Under the pieces are notes generated by a model. The model was not told the origin of the DNA, did not search any database, and worked only from the letters and a program-made list of their open reading frames with translations. A stretch of DNA of 64,000 bases from Spisula solida (taxonomy: Eukaryota; Mollusca; Bivalvia; Venerida; Mactridae), in NCBI GenBank assembly GCA_947247005.1, contig OX365959.1, forward strand, positions 39,841,097 through 39,905,096, given 5' to 3'. The position numbers were made by a program, and so were the translations under genes. Shown piece after piece: positions 36,433-48,354 of this stretch (position 1 is the stretch's first letter; each line of letters starts with the position of its first letter).

Positions 36433-36600
36433 ATCAGCGACTCTCCATATTGATTTTCAAAGAAAGAAAAAAAAGATAATCAACATTTTCTAAACTTAGC
36501 ATCAGAATTAACAATTTTACAGGAACTCGAGTATCTCACATGTTTTGTCGTGTGCAAGTTCAGTAAAATATTCCAAGCAATCAGATACCTCGTCAGCCAG

Positions 36601-36775
36601 AGATAATTAAGGTAGTTAAAGACATTTCTTGTCAAGATATTTAAGGTAGTTACAAAGATTTTTTATCACGAAGAGTAAGATAGTTAAAGACATTTTTTTG
36701 TCAAGATGATTAAGGTAGTTAAAGACATTTTTTGTCTAGATTATTAAGGTAGTTAAAGACATTTTTTTGTAGTAT
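36601..36775. repeat. about 38-bp tandem repeat, 5 copies
   Basis: The words taaggtagttaaagacattt and ttttgtcaagat repeat at about 36610, 36645, 36680, 36712 and 36747, with small indels. Confidence 0.9.
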
Positions 36776-36814
36776 CAGAATCCATGAAAATAAACAACAA
36801 AATCTACTATCAAC

Positions 36815-36982
36815 CTCCCCTGTGTGGAAACATGAACTGGCTCACCAGCATCTTTTCTATGATAAATATTACCATTGGCAAGCAACACTGGGGAATAATC
36901 AAGTTTCAAATACTCCTGGTTTTCTTCCCAAGTCAATTCTGTTTTTACCGACTTTAGACTCGGTACAGGAAACACTGATTTT
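36815..36982 (-). other. weak candidate exon (unrecognised)
   Basis: On the minus strand a pyrimidine-leaning tract ends ttaatttatag at 36983 (possible acceptor). It is followed by 56 codons without a stop, up to a possible donor gggag|gttgat. The predicted peptide includes TELTWEENQEYLKLDYSP and NGNIYHRKDAGEPVHVS, which look less biased than most noise frames here. No family is recognised and no partner exon is visible, so a chance frame remains more likely. Confidence 0.15.
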
Positions 36983-37239
36983 CTATAAATTAAAGCAATT
37001 ATAAGCCCGGTGAATCTATCAACGGTAAATCTATCAACACACTGTATAAGATGCTTACTGATATGTCTAACAAGTAAACTGTTCTTAAATTGGCACTTAG
37101 ATATCTTCAAGTAACTGTTGGTTAACATTGAATGATGCATGTTATGAAACTAGGTCACAAAATGTTCACAACAAATCAGGAAAGAAACTATAAACATTTT
37201 GTTCCAATCTGTACATATAAATTTAAAACTTGTAGAGAC

Positions 37240-37525
37240 TGTTCCGGTCAATTGTTTGTAAAACATGTTTTCATTGCCTGATTTTGGTCAATTCTTTCTA
37301 ACACATGTTTTCATTGGCTGTTTGTTACACATAATTTCATTGGCTGATTTTGGTCAATCCTTTCTAACACATGTTTTCATTGGCTGTTTGTTACACATAA
37401 TTTCATTGGCTGATTTTGGTCAATCCTTTCTAACACATGTTTTCATTGGCTGTTTGTTACACATAATTTCATTGGCTGATTTTGGTCATTCATTTCTAAA
37501 CAACATGTTTTCATTAGTTGCAATG
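37240..37525 (+). repeat. family B tandem array, 66-bp units
   Basis: The unit is ggctgattttggtcaatcct, ttctaacacatgttttcatt, ggctgtttgttacacataat, ttcatt. It occurs about three times in full with partial units at both ends. ATTGG (inverted CCAAT) falls at 37313, 37339, 37379 and 37405, alternating 26 and 40 bp apart. A plus-strand 89-codon frame is a consequence of the 66-bp period. Confidence 0.92.
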
Positions 37526-37529
37526 ATTT

Positions 37530-38200
37530 CCTGAAATTTTGTATTGCTCTCAAAATTTGAAGATAAGTTCTCTGACAAAATTTAAGTGCTCCCCATTTAA
37601 AAGGCAAACAAAAACTCCCAAATGAAAAACAGATTACACCACTTCAGATTAAGGGGCATTAACAAAACAATGTGTCTGACCCCTAGTCTGGTGCAGGTAT
37701 TAGCAACAGCATTTATCATAATGTCCGAACAGTAACACCAACTAGGATTTCACAAGGTGAGAAAATACCATTAACAATACCGTATTTATCGTAAAATCAA
37801 TGTCATAAGACGCTTGCAAAAAGTAGCAATCAATAAGAGCAGCAAGAACAATGTTAGCTTTTAAGGAATTTACGGATTTATCCGTACGTCTCCAAACAGA
37901 AGTCGCCGAGATTAATCGAGATAAATGATCTTACTGAGTGCGTAAGGTGACGTCTAACAAATACACTGACTAAATTAGGTGCCATATACGGATTATCCCG
38001 ACAGCGAGAGCTGATAAGCATTCATTGATTGGTTGTCAAATGACGCCATTTTCTCCCTTATTTGCACATATTCTTTTATAAGTTTGTGATAAGCATTTCA
38101 ATTTTCGCACTTTCTCAAATCAAACCTGTCCATGTATTCAATACCAGTATGAAATATTCGCTTATCTGTGATAATAACATAGCTGAGATAACAGCACGGT
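37530..38200. other. unique sequence, CpG-richer at 37780-38060
   Basis: No gene. The CpG-richer part contains a perfect 7-bp inverted repeat tacggat/atccgta around tt at about 37870-37886, and a tcgtaaaatcaat word that recurs near 58125. Confidence 0.45.
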
Positions 38201-38204
38201 GCAG

Positions 38205-38560
38205 TCAGGTAGACTGGTATGCAGTATGCAAGGACAGTGTGGTGCAATAGTAGATTGGTATGCAGTAGTCAAGGACATTGTGGTGCAGTGGTAGACTGGT
38301 ATGCAGTAGCCAAGGACATTGTGGTGCAGTGGTAGACTGGTATGCAGTAGTCAAGGACATTGTGGTGCATTTGTAGACTGGTATGCAGTAGTCAAGGATG
38401 GTAGACTGGTATGCAGTAATCAAGGATGGTAGACTGGTAGGCAGTAATCAAGAATGGTAGACTGGTAGGCAGTAATCAAGGATGGTAGACTGGTAGGCAG
38501 TAATCAAGGATGGTAGACTGGTATGCAGTAATCAAGGACAATGTGGTGCTATGGTCGACT
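38205..38560. repeat. compound minisatellite, 41-bp then 28-bp units
   Basis: The left half repeats gtagactggtatgcagtagt then caaggacattgtggtgcagt about four times. The right half drops the gacattgtggtgc block and repeats gatggtagactggtaggcag then taatcaag about five times. A deletion variant of the long unit was evidently amplified. Confidence 0.93.
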
Positions 38561-38569
38561 CGAGTATGA

Positions 38570-39435
38570 TGTGATGTGAAGGACAATGACTCATGTAAAA
38601 CATAAATATGACTAATTGAAAAATATACATAAGGATATAAATATAATAAATAAAACTTTTAGCTGAGCGTTTATCAAACAATGTAGATTTTACTGTTCAT
38701 TTCAGTGCAATAAAACTTCCTGTCATATTTTGGTAGTTTGAGTCACTTGAACTGTTTTTCCCCAAGAACAATGTGCAATTGCAATTGGTTCTTAAAATGC
38801 CATGTCAGTATATTCTCCTTACAAAAGTCCAAACAACAATTGACACAAAATGATCATAGTCAAAGTAGAGTACTAACGCCTAAACAAACACTTGGAACAT
38901 GTATTACACTCCTTACATGTAAAATCCCCAAAACTAATATAACATACGTCATTTCAATAAATAATAAATGAAATGATCTCATTGAAATGGCAGACGACAA
39001 CCAATATTTGACTAAACAAAGATATTTGCTCCTAAAGGAGAATTTTTCACAAAGACTTTCTGAGTAATTAACTATAATTTACATTGTCTATACTAAATCT
39101 CTTTGTGTGGAGAGTAGCATCTTGTGAAACTCTTCAAAGATGGAGATCAGAAAAGTGAGAGATTCTTCCTTAAATGGCTCTTAAAGTAGATTGCTTCATT
39201 TAGCACAAGTAGAACGACACAAGACTACATTATTTATGAGCAAAACCCACAAAAAGAAGATTTAGGTCTTTACGAATTCAGCTGCCTGCCTGTACGGAAT
39301 ACAAAATGCTTTCGAAAATTAAGGACTTCTCTCTCGAACCACACTATAAGGTGATCACACATTTTTTTCTAGATAATGTTTACTTTGTGAGTAATTTAGA
39401 GGACAGATTATGATCGATACTAATTACTGGGTGCT
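38570..39435. other. unique AT-rich sequence, no gene seen
   Basis: No supported feature. Confidence 0.5.
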
Positions 39436-39439
39436 CTTT

Positions 39440-39690
39440 CCAACGGAGGAGATTTTTGTGGTCAATAGTATGTACTCTTTCTAATGGAGGAGATTTTGGT
39501 CATTAATTGTACAGCGAACATTATATACTTTCCTGGTGTTGTTTCCTGATCCTAATTAACACAGTAAGTCACCCAGAGAGAGGCAATGGAGAAGATTTTG
39601 GTCATCAATATTAGATGTACCGGTACATTATATTTTGTGTCTTTTTTTCCCAAGATACTGTCACGGTAAGTCACAGAGAGCAATGGATCC
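39440..39690. repeat. about 103-bp duplication with an extra partial copy
   Basis: The word aatggaggagattttggtca recurs near 39442, 39482 and 39585. The taagtcac..gagagcaatgg block recurs at about 39564 and 39665, and an acattatat..tttcc block lies between. Confidence 0.7.
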
Positions 39691-39694
39691 ATAA

Positions 39695-40395
39695 GACAAA
39701 TTTGGTTTGACCCCTTCCATTTATTGATTTTTTTCATCCATTTACGCTCAGTAGATCATTACAGGAATATGTTGAAGTATAACTGAATTTCCTATTCACA
39801 TGGGATAATAATTTCCCACTTCAAGGACTATGTGGACTCACTTGAGAAATTGTGTTTCCGATGTATTCACTGTATTTACTGACAATTTGGAAGGTAAAGT
39901 GACATTCATTTCACAAATTCAAACTCACAAATTTCCGAGAAATGGTGTTTGTTGTTACGTTTACTTGTGTACGATGCACATATTAACTTCACTGACACGA
40001 TCCGGTATGATTGCAACCTGACATTAATCATAATATACCACAAACTGCAGACATTCTACAGCCAAGTAATTCATTAGTCGATACTGTAGACGTTTGAAAT
40101 CAAATTAAACCTTACACTGAAGCCAAAATTGAGGAAATTTTATGCGGCAGCACAAGTGGTGTTCCACAATGTTCCGTGGTGTGCCGTGGTGACAAAGATG
40201 GATTACGCGAGATCTTACATTGACAGCATCCAATCAATTATACGTAATTGCTATGGATACATGGAGTTTCTGATCCTCTCCGCTGTAAGAAATAAAACGC
40301 CAAAAGGAAACTATTCAGCCAAAAGATATCTATTTTCTACCCCAAAGATTATTTATCACGAGAAAGGTATTGTCTGCAAGTTGACTGTTAGTAAT
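39695..40395. other. unique sequence, no gene seen
   Basis: A 99-codon plus-strand frame (40129-40428) runs across moderately GC-rich sequence, but its product shows no recognisable domain and it ends inside a repeat. Not called as a gene. Confidence 0.45.
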
Positions 40396-40398
40396 GCA

Positions 40399-40544
40399 AT
40401 CTTAGGCTTATACTATGGAATTATATAGAAATGGATATATATATATCACCGCACAGTGGAAGCAAGAAGCATGGACTAATCTTAGGCGTATATATTCTAT
40501 AAAATTATTTAGAAATTGATACATATATATATATATATATCACC
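40399..40544. repeat. 80-bp duplication ending in (TA)n runs
   Basis: atcttaggcttatactatgg..tagaaatggatatata-tcacc (40399) is repeated as atcttaggcgtatatattct..tagaaattgatacata-tcacc (40479). Both copies contain TA dinucleotide runs just before tcacc. Confidence 0.85.
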
Positions 40545-40625
40545 ATGGTTGAATGCAACAGCATGGAATTCTGGGAGAAATCAATGGTCTTGGTCGAGGT
40601 GGAAGTTTATTACACGTTGTAATCA

Positions 40626-40783
40626 CAATAGGCCTTTTCGACTGGGCTGTTTCTTGAAGCAAGTTTTAGCCTGGTTCCCGTCCCCACAATACAGCACTGC
40701 TACAGTAATACAACTGTAAAATTAGAACAGGAACCAAACTGTAACATGCTCCACGAAACAGCCCAGTCGTAAAAGGCCTATTG
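40626..40783. mobile_element. 158-bp fold-back element
   Basis: The left arm caataggccttttcgactgg then gctgtttc is mirrored by gaaacagcccagtcgtaaaa then ggcctattg, differing by one inserted base. Pairing continues inward with mismatches through ttgaagcaagttttagcctg / aacagg-aaccaaactgtaac, to roughly 65 bp per arm, leaving a loop of about 30 nt. It is either a fold-back MITE or a long hairpin-RNA source. No coding capacity, although two short frames cross it. Confidence 0.85.
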
Positions 40784-40784
40784 T

Positions 40785-41895
40785 TACAGGGACCTGAACT
40801 CTCAATATGATATCTGGAGTAAATTGATGAGACTATGTCTTTACAAAGAAGATTCATTCTAAATCACATGTAGTAAACATTATAACATATAAATAAGACA
40901 ACTCATAACTAATCTAACAATTCTAGAAACAATTTGATGGGTCATGATGAATATTACGTCCCTTAGTATCCATGCAACTGTTTGTCTGCTACCACAGAAA
41001 GCATCCACGGGTCCCTATAATAAAATTGTCACAATGGAATTATGCCGCAGTCATTATAACTGTATTTACTATACAATTTACCATTAAACACTGACTACCA
41101 TGGCAACAGTTCTATTATTTAAATGTGAGATATAAAAATTGACATTTTTTCAAGATTACGTGGTTTCAGCTTTCGTTCCAATTTACGCAGTTAGCTAACT
41201 GTGACAGAATGTTCAACATCGTAGCAGGATTCCCAGACATAATTTGAATTTTCTCTAGCGGACAATTTAAATATGCTACGTAATTACACCATCTTTCGTG
41301 CTACATTAAATAAATAGAACATTTTAGAGGAAATAGTGTATACAATTTGTCTGTGAATTTAACTCGACATGTCTTAATACACATCTTTTTCAAGCAAATA
41401 TTCCAGAAATTCGGCTTCAACAAGATTGTTACGTCTGAAAAGCCGGTAATTAAAAACATAATGCAGCGAATGTAAAGTTACGAAATCTCGTGCAGAATTA
41501 GAATTACGTATTTATATTTCCCTTAACACCTGCACAATGTAATTCAACATTGTAAATCAAGCAGATAGAGAAGGGAGCATGAGGATTTTATTCAGGACGT
41601 AAATTGAAACAAAATCTAGAATCTGTCACTTGGCATCTATTTTCTTTCATTTCATTGAACGTTGGTTTCCCATATGTAACATTGCCAAACACTTTAAGTG
41701 CTATTCGTATTGCTTGTAGTTAATTTCTAGCCTGTGGCTGTAATCGCATACAAACTCCATCATTTTTTATTATATAAATTCTCTTTAAAAGCATATCAAA
41801 TGTTCCTTACAGTTTCCACTTAATGGCACATATGCCCATTTATCTTTTAACAAACAGCCCAGTAACCAACTTAGTCTGTCAATATCAGTAAACTT
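40785..41895. other. unique AT-rich sequence, no gene seen
   Basis: No supported feature. Confidence 0.5.
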
Positions 41896-41899
41896 CAAA

Positions 41900-42215
41900 T
41901 AATCACACTTCCTGTCATGTGACCATCACACCAAATTTATGGTCATGTGATATTACATTGCACTTCCTGTCATGTGACATCAAACCACACTTCCTGTCAT
42001 GTGATATTACACCACATTTCTAGTCATGTGACATCAAACCACACTTCCTGTCATGTGACATCAAACCACACTTCCTGTCATGTGACATCAAACCATACTT
42101 CCTGTCATGTGACATCAAACCACACTTCCTGTCATGTGACACCAAACCACACTTCCTGTCATGTGACATCAAACCACACTTCCTGTCATGTGACTTTAAA
42201 CTTCACTTCCAGTCA
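41900..42215. repeat. 27-bp minisatellite, about 10 copies, ETS/E-box-like
   Basis: The word cacttcctgtcatgtgac recurs (some with one change) at about 41905, 41961, 41988, 42042, 42069, 42096, 42123, 42150 and 42177, joined by atcaaacca. A 108-codon frame with a 9-residue repeat (SNHTSCHVT) is produced by the 27-bp period and is not a gene. Each unit carries an ETS-like TTCCTG and an E-box-like TCATGTGA. Confidence 0.95.
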
Positions 42216-42219
42216 ACAT

Positions 42220-43105
42220 GTCGCTAAAAATTGCTGTGATAGATCCTTAGACAGGGTTAACCTAAGTCAGTAAAAACTTTCCTAAAAATATCAACTTGTA
42301 TTTGTTTAATCTTTGCAATCCACTAAATATTTGCTCACTGTAATATGGAAGCTAGAACTATAAGAATAGATTTTAAGAACTTGAGAACAATCTCAAAGTC
42401 AATGAAATCAAACAATGGCCATTGATCACCTGGTTGCAAACTGATCTCTCGATCAAGGTACTCAGTTGCACCACGGATAGATGCAGGAAAGCATAGAGAC
42501 TATACGCCTGCACGCAGGAAGGCATCGCTAAACGAGGAGGATGGAACGTATCATATAAAACATCTTATCACAATATATCACAGATAAACATCTCTATGAC
42601 ATATGGTAGGACTTTCTCTATGAAGAGACAAGTTGGAAACCCGTTATCTATAATATCATAAACATAAAATTTAAATACCTAACACCTGGGCGATACAATA
42701 TACCCCGGCTTATCAGTCATCCTCAGACAATACCGCAGCCATTCCAAAGGGGCTTGAAACCCATCGAAAACTACACTAGGATATCGTGACTCCACGCTGT
42801 GAGACTGACAACTTCGGGATCAGATACGACACGGAGAAAACAACCCAAGTAATGATTTTGTATCACTGATCCTTACCGCAGGCCGGGAGCCGGAACTTGA
42901 AATAATAAACTCACCGTATGTCTGTCTGTATCTCAGCTTTACAATGACTGGGATATTTTTGTGTCAATGTTTTTTTTCTGTTTTTTTTTTATTTTTATGG
43001 AAAGGTAACAGCTGCAATAACACATGTTCTAGAATGACTTAATGATCGTTATCAAACATCATTTGACTCAGAATATCTGTAAGTATTACCAGTACTATAT
43101 GTTGT
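42220..43105. other. unique sequence with a GC-richer islet at 42470-42910
   Basis: The islet is distinctly less AT-rich than its flanks and contains several CpGs. On the minus strand it contains two donor-like words, acg|gtgagt (about 42916) and gcg|gtaagg (about 42885). No frame longer than about 20 codons leads into them. It could be an untranslated exon or promoter-proximal sequence, or neither. A T-rich run follows at 42970-43000. Confidence 0.35.
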
Positions 43106-43111
43106 ACATTT

Positions 43112-43378
43112 TGTGATGATCAGCAAATGAAAATGAGTTTTACAAATAATTGACAAATAGCTATAGATGTTGTAAACAAACCTTTACTGGGTGATCAGCC
43201 AATGAAAATGACTTTTACAAATGATTGACCAATAGAGACTGCAAACAATTTAAACCTAGTGGTGATCAGCCAATGAAAATTAGTTTTACAAATGACTGAC
43301 CAATAGCTATAGAGATTGTAAACATCTCTGGTGAAAGATCAGCCAATGAAAACAAATTTTACAAATAGCTGTAGTAGA
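43112..43378 (-). repeat. family B tandem array, about 74-bp units
   Basis: The words gatcagccaatgaaaatgac, ttttacaaatgattgaccaa, tagctatagagattgtaaac repeat from about 43118, 43193, 43265 and 43337. On the opposite strand this reads ttggtcaatcatttgtaaaa..cattggctgatc, matching the arrays at 37240 and 21195. CCAAT boxes occur twice in most units. Confidence 0.9.
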
Positions 43379-43399
43379 GTACATAATAATGGCTAATAG

Positions 43400-44280
43400 G
43401 AACTAATTATAAATTTATTATAAACTCATAATAAATTTATATAATACTGTATAAATAATTAGATAATTTTGTTGCAATAATTAAGCTACACAATACAATA
43501 CCACATTAAAATGACATTCATTAACCTTAGCTGTCTTCATTACATGACGCCTTAAATATGTCGCTTTTTAAAAAAAAATTAATTTCTGTGAATAATTAAG
43601 TGTTCCAGGTAGACAGTTTGACTCTATATGGCAGCATCGTACTGTAATGGTGTTTACATGTGGAAAGATTTTTTAAATTGATAAACATAATAATAACGAT
43701 ATAATTAGGGTGAAGGTCGTCATACAAATGTTACAATGTTTTCTGTTGAATATTCATGATAATGACATTATAAATCTTTTTCATCGTTAAACAATTACTC
43801 TAACGACCTTAGATTAAAGCATCATGTTTAATTAATAAACTGTCAACGAAATTTAATGAAAAAAATATGGCAATAGAAGTGACTAAAGATGCATAATTAT
43901 AATGGGTTTTCACACAATGCAGATTGGGAGATTATCACACTAAAATAATCATATGGCAATTTTACGCAAAGTATTATTTCCCATAATGCAAAACTAACGA
44001 GTGTAACGATTTACAAAATCTGATTGGTACATTTCATTGTCATGCAAATTGCACCAAGTCCTTTTATCTTTTGCGGCTTTTGTGCATTAAAAACTCGGCA
44101 AAAAAAAGTTCATTAATCAAAAATCACAGACTCATTAATAACCCAGCTGATAAGGGGACATCCCCATATGGATGTTATATGGCAAATTCACAATATCAAA
44201 AGAATTACAATTTGTTTCACGAAATGTTGCGCAAAATGTTGCAGAAGTCATCTGACCTATGACCCTTTTGTAATGAATCA
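43400..44280. promoter_or_regulatory. AT-rich stretch dense in homeodomain/POU-like motifs
   Basis: Within 43690-44060 I see taattagg, tttaattaataaac, cataattataatg, ttttacgc, gatgcataa and an octamer-like tcatgcaaat (44040). It is repeat-free and has an evenly mixed composition. Motif density alone is weak evidence in AT-rich DNA, so this is only a candidate regulatory segment. Confidence 0.25.
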
Positions 44281-44284
44281 CCCA

Positions 44285-46245
44285 ATACGAATGTAGCACA
44301 TACAGCCTCATTTATTGTCAACAAAACTAGGCATTTTATTTCTCATAAATTCTGGATACTATGTGACATCTGGATAGGCCAAAATTGCCCACAGTCGGTA
44401 TTAGTCAGCCCCTATTACTAAAGTTAATAATAACTAATTCACAGGGAAATAAGTTGTATGTAAGGGATTAGAAGGGACCCGATAAATACCATAAAATATT
44501 GTCCAACTGCACTCTCTAACGTTGGAGATTATATTAATCACAGTAAAATTACACGGTTGATAGGTATTTCGGTATTCGGAAAAAGTTGCATTTTCACCAT
44601 TTTTGGCTCAATGAAATACAGCGGTTTATCAAAACAGCATGAAGATACATAGTAAGAGGCTCAACAATCACGAAGATGGAATTTAATCTATAAAAGTGGT
44701 CCGAATTTTAACGATGCATTTAACGTTTCCTCAGCAACCGACCTTCAGCCGACGTAAAGTCCACATAGATCAAGTCGACATTCAGGTGTTTCGTTTGGTG
44801 AAAAAAAGCAAAACTTTTAATTTTTTTATCTTTTTTTTGCGCAAAAACTGAAATGCATTAATTTAACACAACAAAAGCATGCACCTGTGTTACACTGCAG
44901 TGAATTGTAAGTTTTTTTTACTTTTATGTCACAAATTCTCTGATGTCGGTCAACTTCATTTGGATTAAAATTCTTCTTCACATTTCAGTTGCTACCTGAA
45001 TAGATATTGTTTGCAGCTGCTGTAAGCATCTCCATACATACTGTACTAGTTTTAAGTAATAAATATTTAAAATTATGTAACAAGTCTGATAATATTCACT
45101 CAAAAAGACACACTAATAATGACATATTTCAGCCCCCCCCCCCAAAAAAAAAAGCCCAACTTTTTTCGCCGTTTCGTTGATTTTTAAAACCAGTAAATAC
45201 CAATATTCCAGACTGCAACAGTAGTTTAGAAGCTGTTTTTGATGGTATAGAAAACAAATTTACATCAAGCTCAAAAACAATTAATTTCAAGACATTCAAA
45301 CTAATTGTGCAATTAATTGGCAATTAAATGATTTTGAAAGAAATGCTTAATTGACAATAATTGAATAAAGCACAATCGTTAATTGCAATCAACAAATGTA
45401 ATTGATTCAAAGTTAATGGAACATAAACAACAGCTCAACAACGGTGTTGTTTCTATAACTGTAAACTTAGAACTGTTGTTTATTTTCAATCACTGTTCAA
45501 GTACGAAAACCGTTGATGAAAGCCAAACACTTGCTCGGAACATCAGCATGTACATAATTTACCGTGATATTATTATATGCACTTTGAAATAAACTTTTCA
45601 ATATCAAAGATACCACTTCAGTAAGTTACACCAAACCACCATCCTAAACACTTGAAAACCAATTTGTAGCGGAGTTCCAAGACCTCTGCTTTCTGTCAAT
45701 ATTTAAAAACCTTTTGAAAACTGATGGCCTGACAGGCAACAATATACAAATACCACTCTGAGATGTTAATCTTAGACTTAAAAACATTTCTCGTAGTTTT
45801 GTTTAGATTTTCTAGAATAAACAGAACATGGTTTACATATGTATTTTTGTGAAATTATCTTAATGAGGGAACGCAGGTATGAACACTGCTTGACTTTTGT
45901 TTATTTTAATAGTGGAATAAAGAATTTGTGTGGTTTTTTGGACAATAATAAATTTGTCTTTTTACTTCCTAAACATAATATTATTTACTAAATTTCATGG
46001 AAAGTTGTTCGAGAACTCATGATCGGTCAATCACTGCAGATTTTGTTCTTAGTGGATGCATCAATAGTTACTTAAACTTACTAACAATGATGTTTTCCAA
46101 TAGTCATTCAGAGTGCAAATACATAGGTGAAAGTTTGAAATTCTGAAAAACATGAAATCTTCAATAATTGACAATTTATATAGGGAAAATAAGGAAAAAC
46201 AGACTTTTTGGTAATCTAAAAAAACTGAAATTCAGGCATGCACCC
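44285..46245. other. unique AT-rich sequence with homopolymer runs
   Basis: A C-run followed by an A-run lies at about 45133-45153. AATTA/CAATT words are dense at 45300-45410. No gene supported. Confidence 0.5.
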
Positions 46246-46248
46246 ATG

Positions 46249-46495
46249 CAAATATCTCAGTTAACTATTTGCAATAAAACTTCAAAATTTGCAAATGCAT
46301 GCACTCAGCGAGTCTCCGGGCTGCCACTTTGTTAACAACATGAGATATACAGGTCTTGTATTTGGGTATAGAATCCTAGTTTTCCTATATTTATATTTTT
46401 AGGGCAAATATCTCAATTAATTATTTGAAAACACAGTAAAATGCACCAAGTGAATCAGTCATCATTTTGTAAACAACATTGGATACAGCGAGTAC
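46249..46495. repeat. about 155-bp direct duplication
   Basis: gcaaatatctcagttaacta..actttgttaacaacatgaga-tac (46249) is repeated as gcaaatatctcaattaatta..attttgtaaacaacattgga-tac (46404). Clearly homologous but diverged. Confidence 0.75.
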
Positions 46496-46499
46496 GATT

Positions 46500-47515
46500 T
46501 CTCGTGTAACGTTAATGTGCGTGCCTCATGTTACTACCAGTAACCAGAGTTTACCGAGTCAAAAACCCTCACGTTCTCACCGAATTTATTAGGGGGTATG
46601 TCATAGTACAAAATCATAGACTCGTATGAACTCTATAAATTACTCTCATTTCTAAAATTACTCTCACATATTGATATCACATGTAAATGTACAGATATAA
46701 AACCTAAGTACAAGCAGTTACTCAACATCTGGAATTGTCACAAGGCCGTGTACATCTGGGATAAAACGACAAAAGTACAAAAAATATAAAAATACATACA
46801 TTTCTGACAAATTTTTAACATAAAACGCAGCCCCTTTTTACGCTGGTTTACATAATTTCACTGATTCGCACCGCTGTTGTAATTGACTTAATTGCACAAG
46901 TTTAATTAACACGTTCTATTAATATCCTTCTAACTACTTTTTTTATGAAAAACAGGGATAGTGGTTTTTCGTGAAAATTAAACTATTTATTGGGCAATTT
47001 TTACAGTCTGCGATCCATTACTGGAGTAACTTTCTATAATTATGTTCAAGGCAGCAGTGTTCGCAAGTAATAATTTTACATCTGAATTGGCTAATAATGT
47101 AATATTATGTTTTAACGACATTATCTCCATTCTAGAGAGCTTAACAGAACTACTACATTTATATCTTCATTTTAGAGAGCTTAAAAGAGCATTTAATATT
47201 GTTCACACTAATTTATATAAATATTGATTATATAATTCCATTGTCCACTTTTAACACAATTAGGAGCACCAAATAGACTGGTCAAAAAGAGCAATTGACC
47301 TTAGACACCAATTGTCATTCAAGAATTCCCTTTTATTTTGGTAGTAAAAACAATAAAATCATAATTATTCATGATGGCATTATAATAAATTTAATAGATT
47401 CACTTGTGCACCTCCGACATGAGAGAGGTGTGTGGGTGCGTGTCATGAGGTACCAAAGAGATAGGCACTGAGGGGTTGCATTTTGACTAACATAAGTTAC
47501 ATAAGCTTCTTGCAT
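46500..47515. other. unique AT-rich sequence, no gene seen
   Basis: The word ttttagagagcttaa occurs in two related forms at about 47131 and 47173. No gene. Confidence 0.5.
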
Positions 47516-47518
47516 CTT

Positions 47519-48025
47519 GTAATTTACAAACAACCCACAAAAATGCCAAGCACTTTTTTGAAGTCCATGGAAATGTGAGTACATGTATTTTACTTTAGTT
47601 ATAATCAACTTAACAGATATAGACCCTAATGCTCCAGATTGTATAATTTCTAAAGGTCCACAGCCAATCGTAAGCGAACAACCCACAAAAATGCCAAACA
47701 CTTTCTTGAAGTCCATGGAAATGTGAGTACCGGTATATATGTACTTTAAGTCAGTATCAACCTAACAGGAATTGGAACTTTGCTTCAGTTTGTAAAATTT
47801 CTAAAGGTCCAGGAGCCAATTGTAAACAAACATTAGTGGTGTAATGATATTTAGCAGCGACTTTGAAGTTCTATCCAACCACAATGTAATGGTTTCTAAA
47901 GGTCCAAAGCACACATTAATGCCAAGCCAAGCATAGCCTATATCAGCTTTCTGCTGAAATATTGGCAGTACTATATGAAATGTAACTGTGACTTTTGAAG
48001 TTCTTACCCAACCACAATATAATGT
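47519..48025. repeat. two adjacent direct duplications (about 149 bp and 124 bp)
   Basis: First pair: acaacccacaaaaatgccaa then cacttttttgaagtccatgg then aaatgtgagtac, near 47529 and 47678; a related tttctaaaggtcca block follows each. Second pair: cgactttgaagttctatcca and gacttttgaagttcttaccc near 47868 and 47992, each followed by accacaatataatg-type sequence. The piece 47938-47975 shares tatcagctttctgctgaaat with the SINE candidate at 24929. Confidence 0.75.
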
Positions 48026-48029
48026 TCCC

Positions 48030-48350
48030 CCATCATAATGGATCAAACAGGTGACCATGTGTGTTATTGGCAATTATTACATGGTTCAAGTATAGTGATA
48101 GACATTTCTTGTAAACATAGATCTCAGAATTCTTATAAACCGGAAACACTTGCTCTTCTAGCTGTTATTTTTAATCATTATAGGACAAGTGAATTCGGTC
48201 TTGTTAAAACTATAGACTAAGTGAAGCTAACAACATTGTCATGGTTGATACCTTATATTTTGTTTTTGTCATGGTATTAGGTTAGGTAACAACTTTCTAG
48301 CCCAAAGCCCTAAGAATGCAATATGACATTATCAGACAAGAATATTAACA
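48030..48350. other. unique sequence, no gene seen
   Basis: No supported feature. Confidence 0.5.
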
Positions 48351-48354
48351 CACT

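Noticed and set aside
37265..37534. 89-codon frame with a hydrophobic repeat
   Set aside because: A consequence of the 66-bp unit of family B.
40129..40428. 99-codon plus-strand frame
   Set aside because: No recognisable domain, ends in the 80-bp duplicated AT repeat, and no splice or promoter context.
41947..42273. 108-codon frame with SNHTSCHVT repeats
   Set aside because: A 27-bp satellite read in frame; no signal peptide, splice sites or non-repeat coding sequence.
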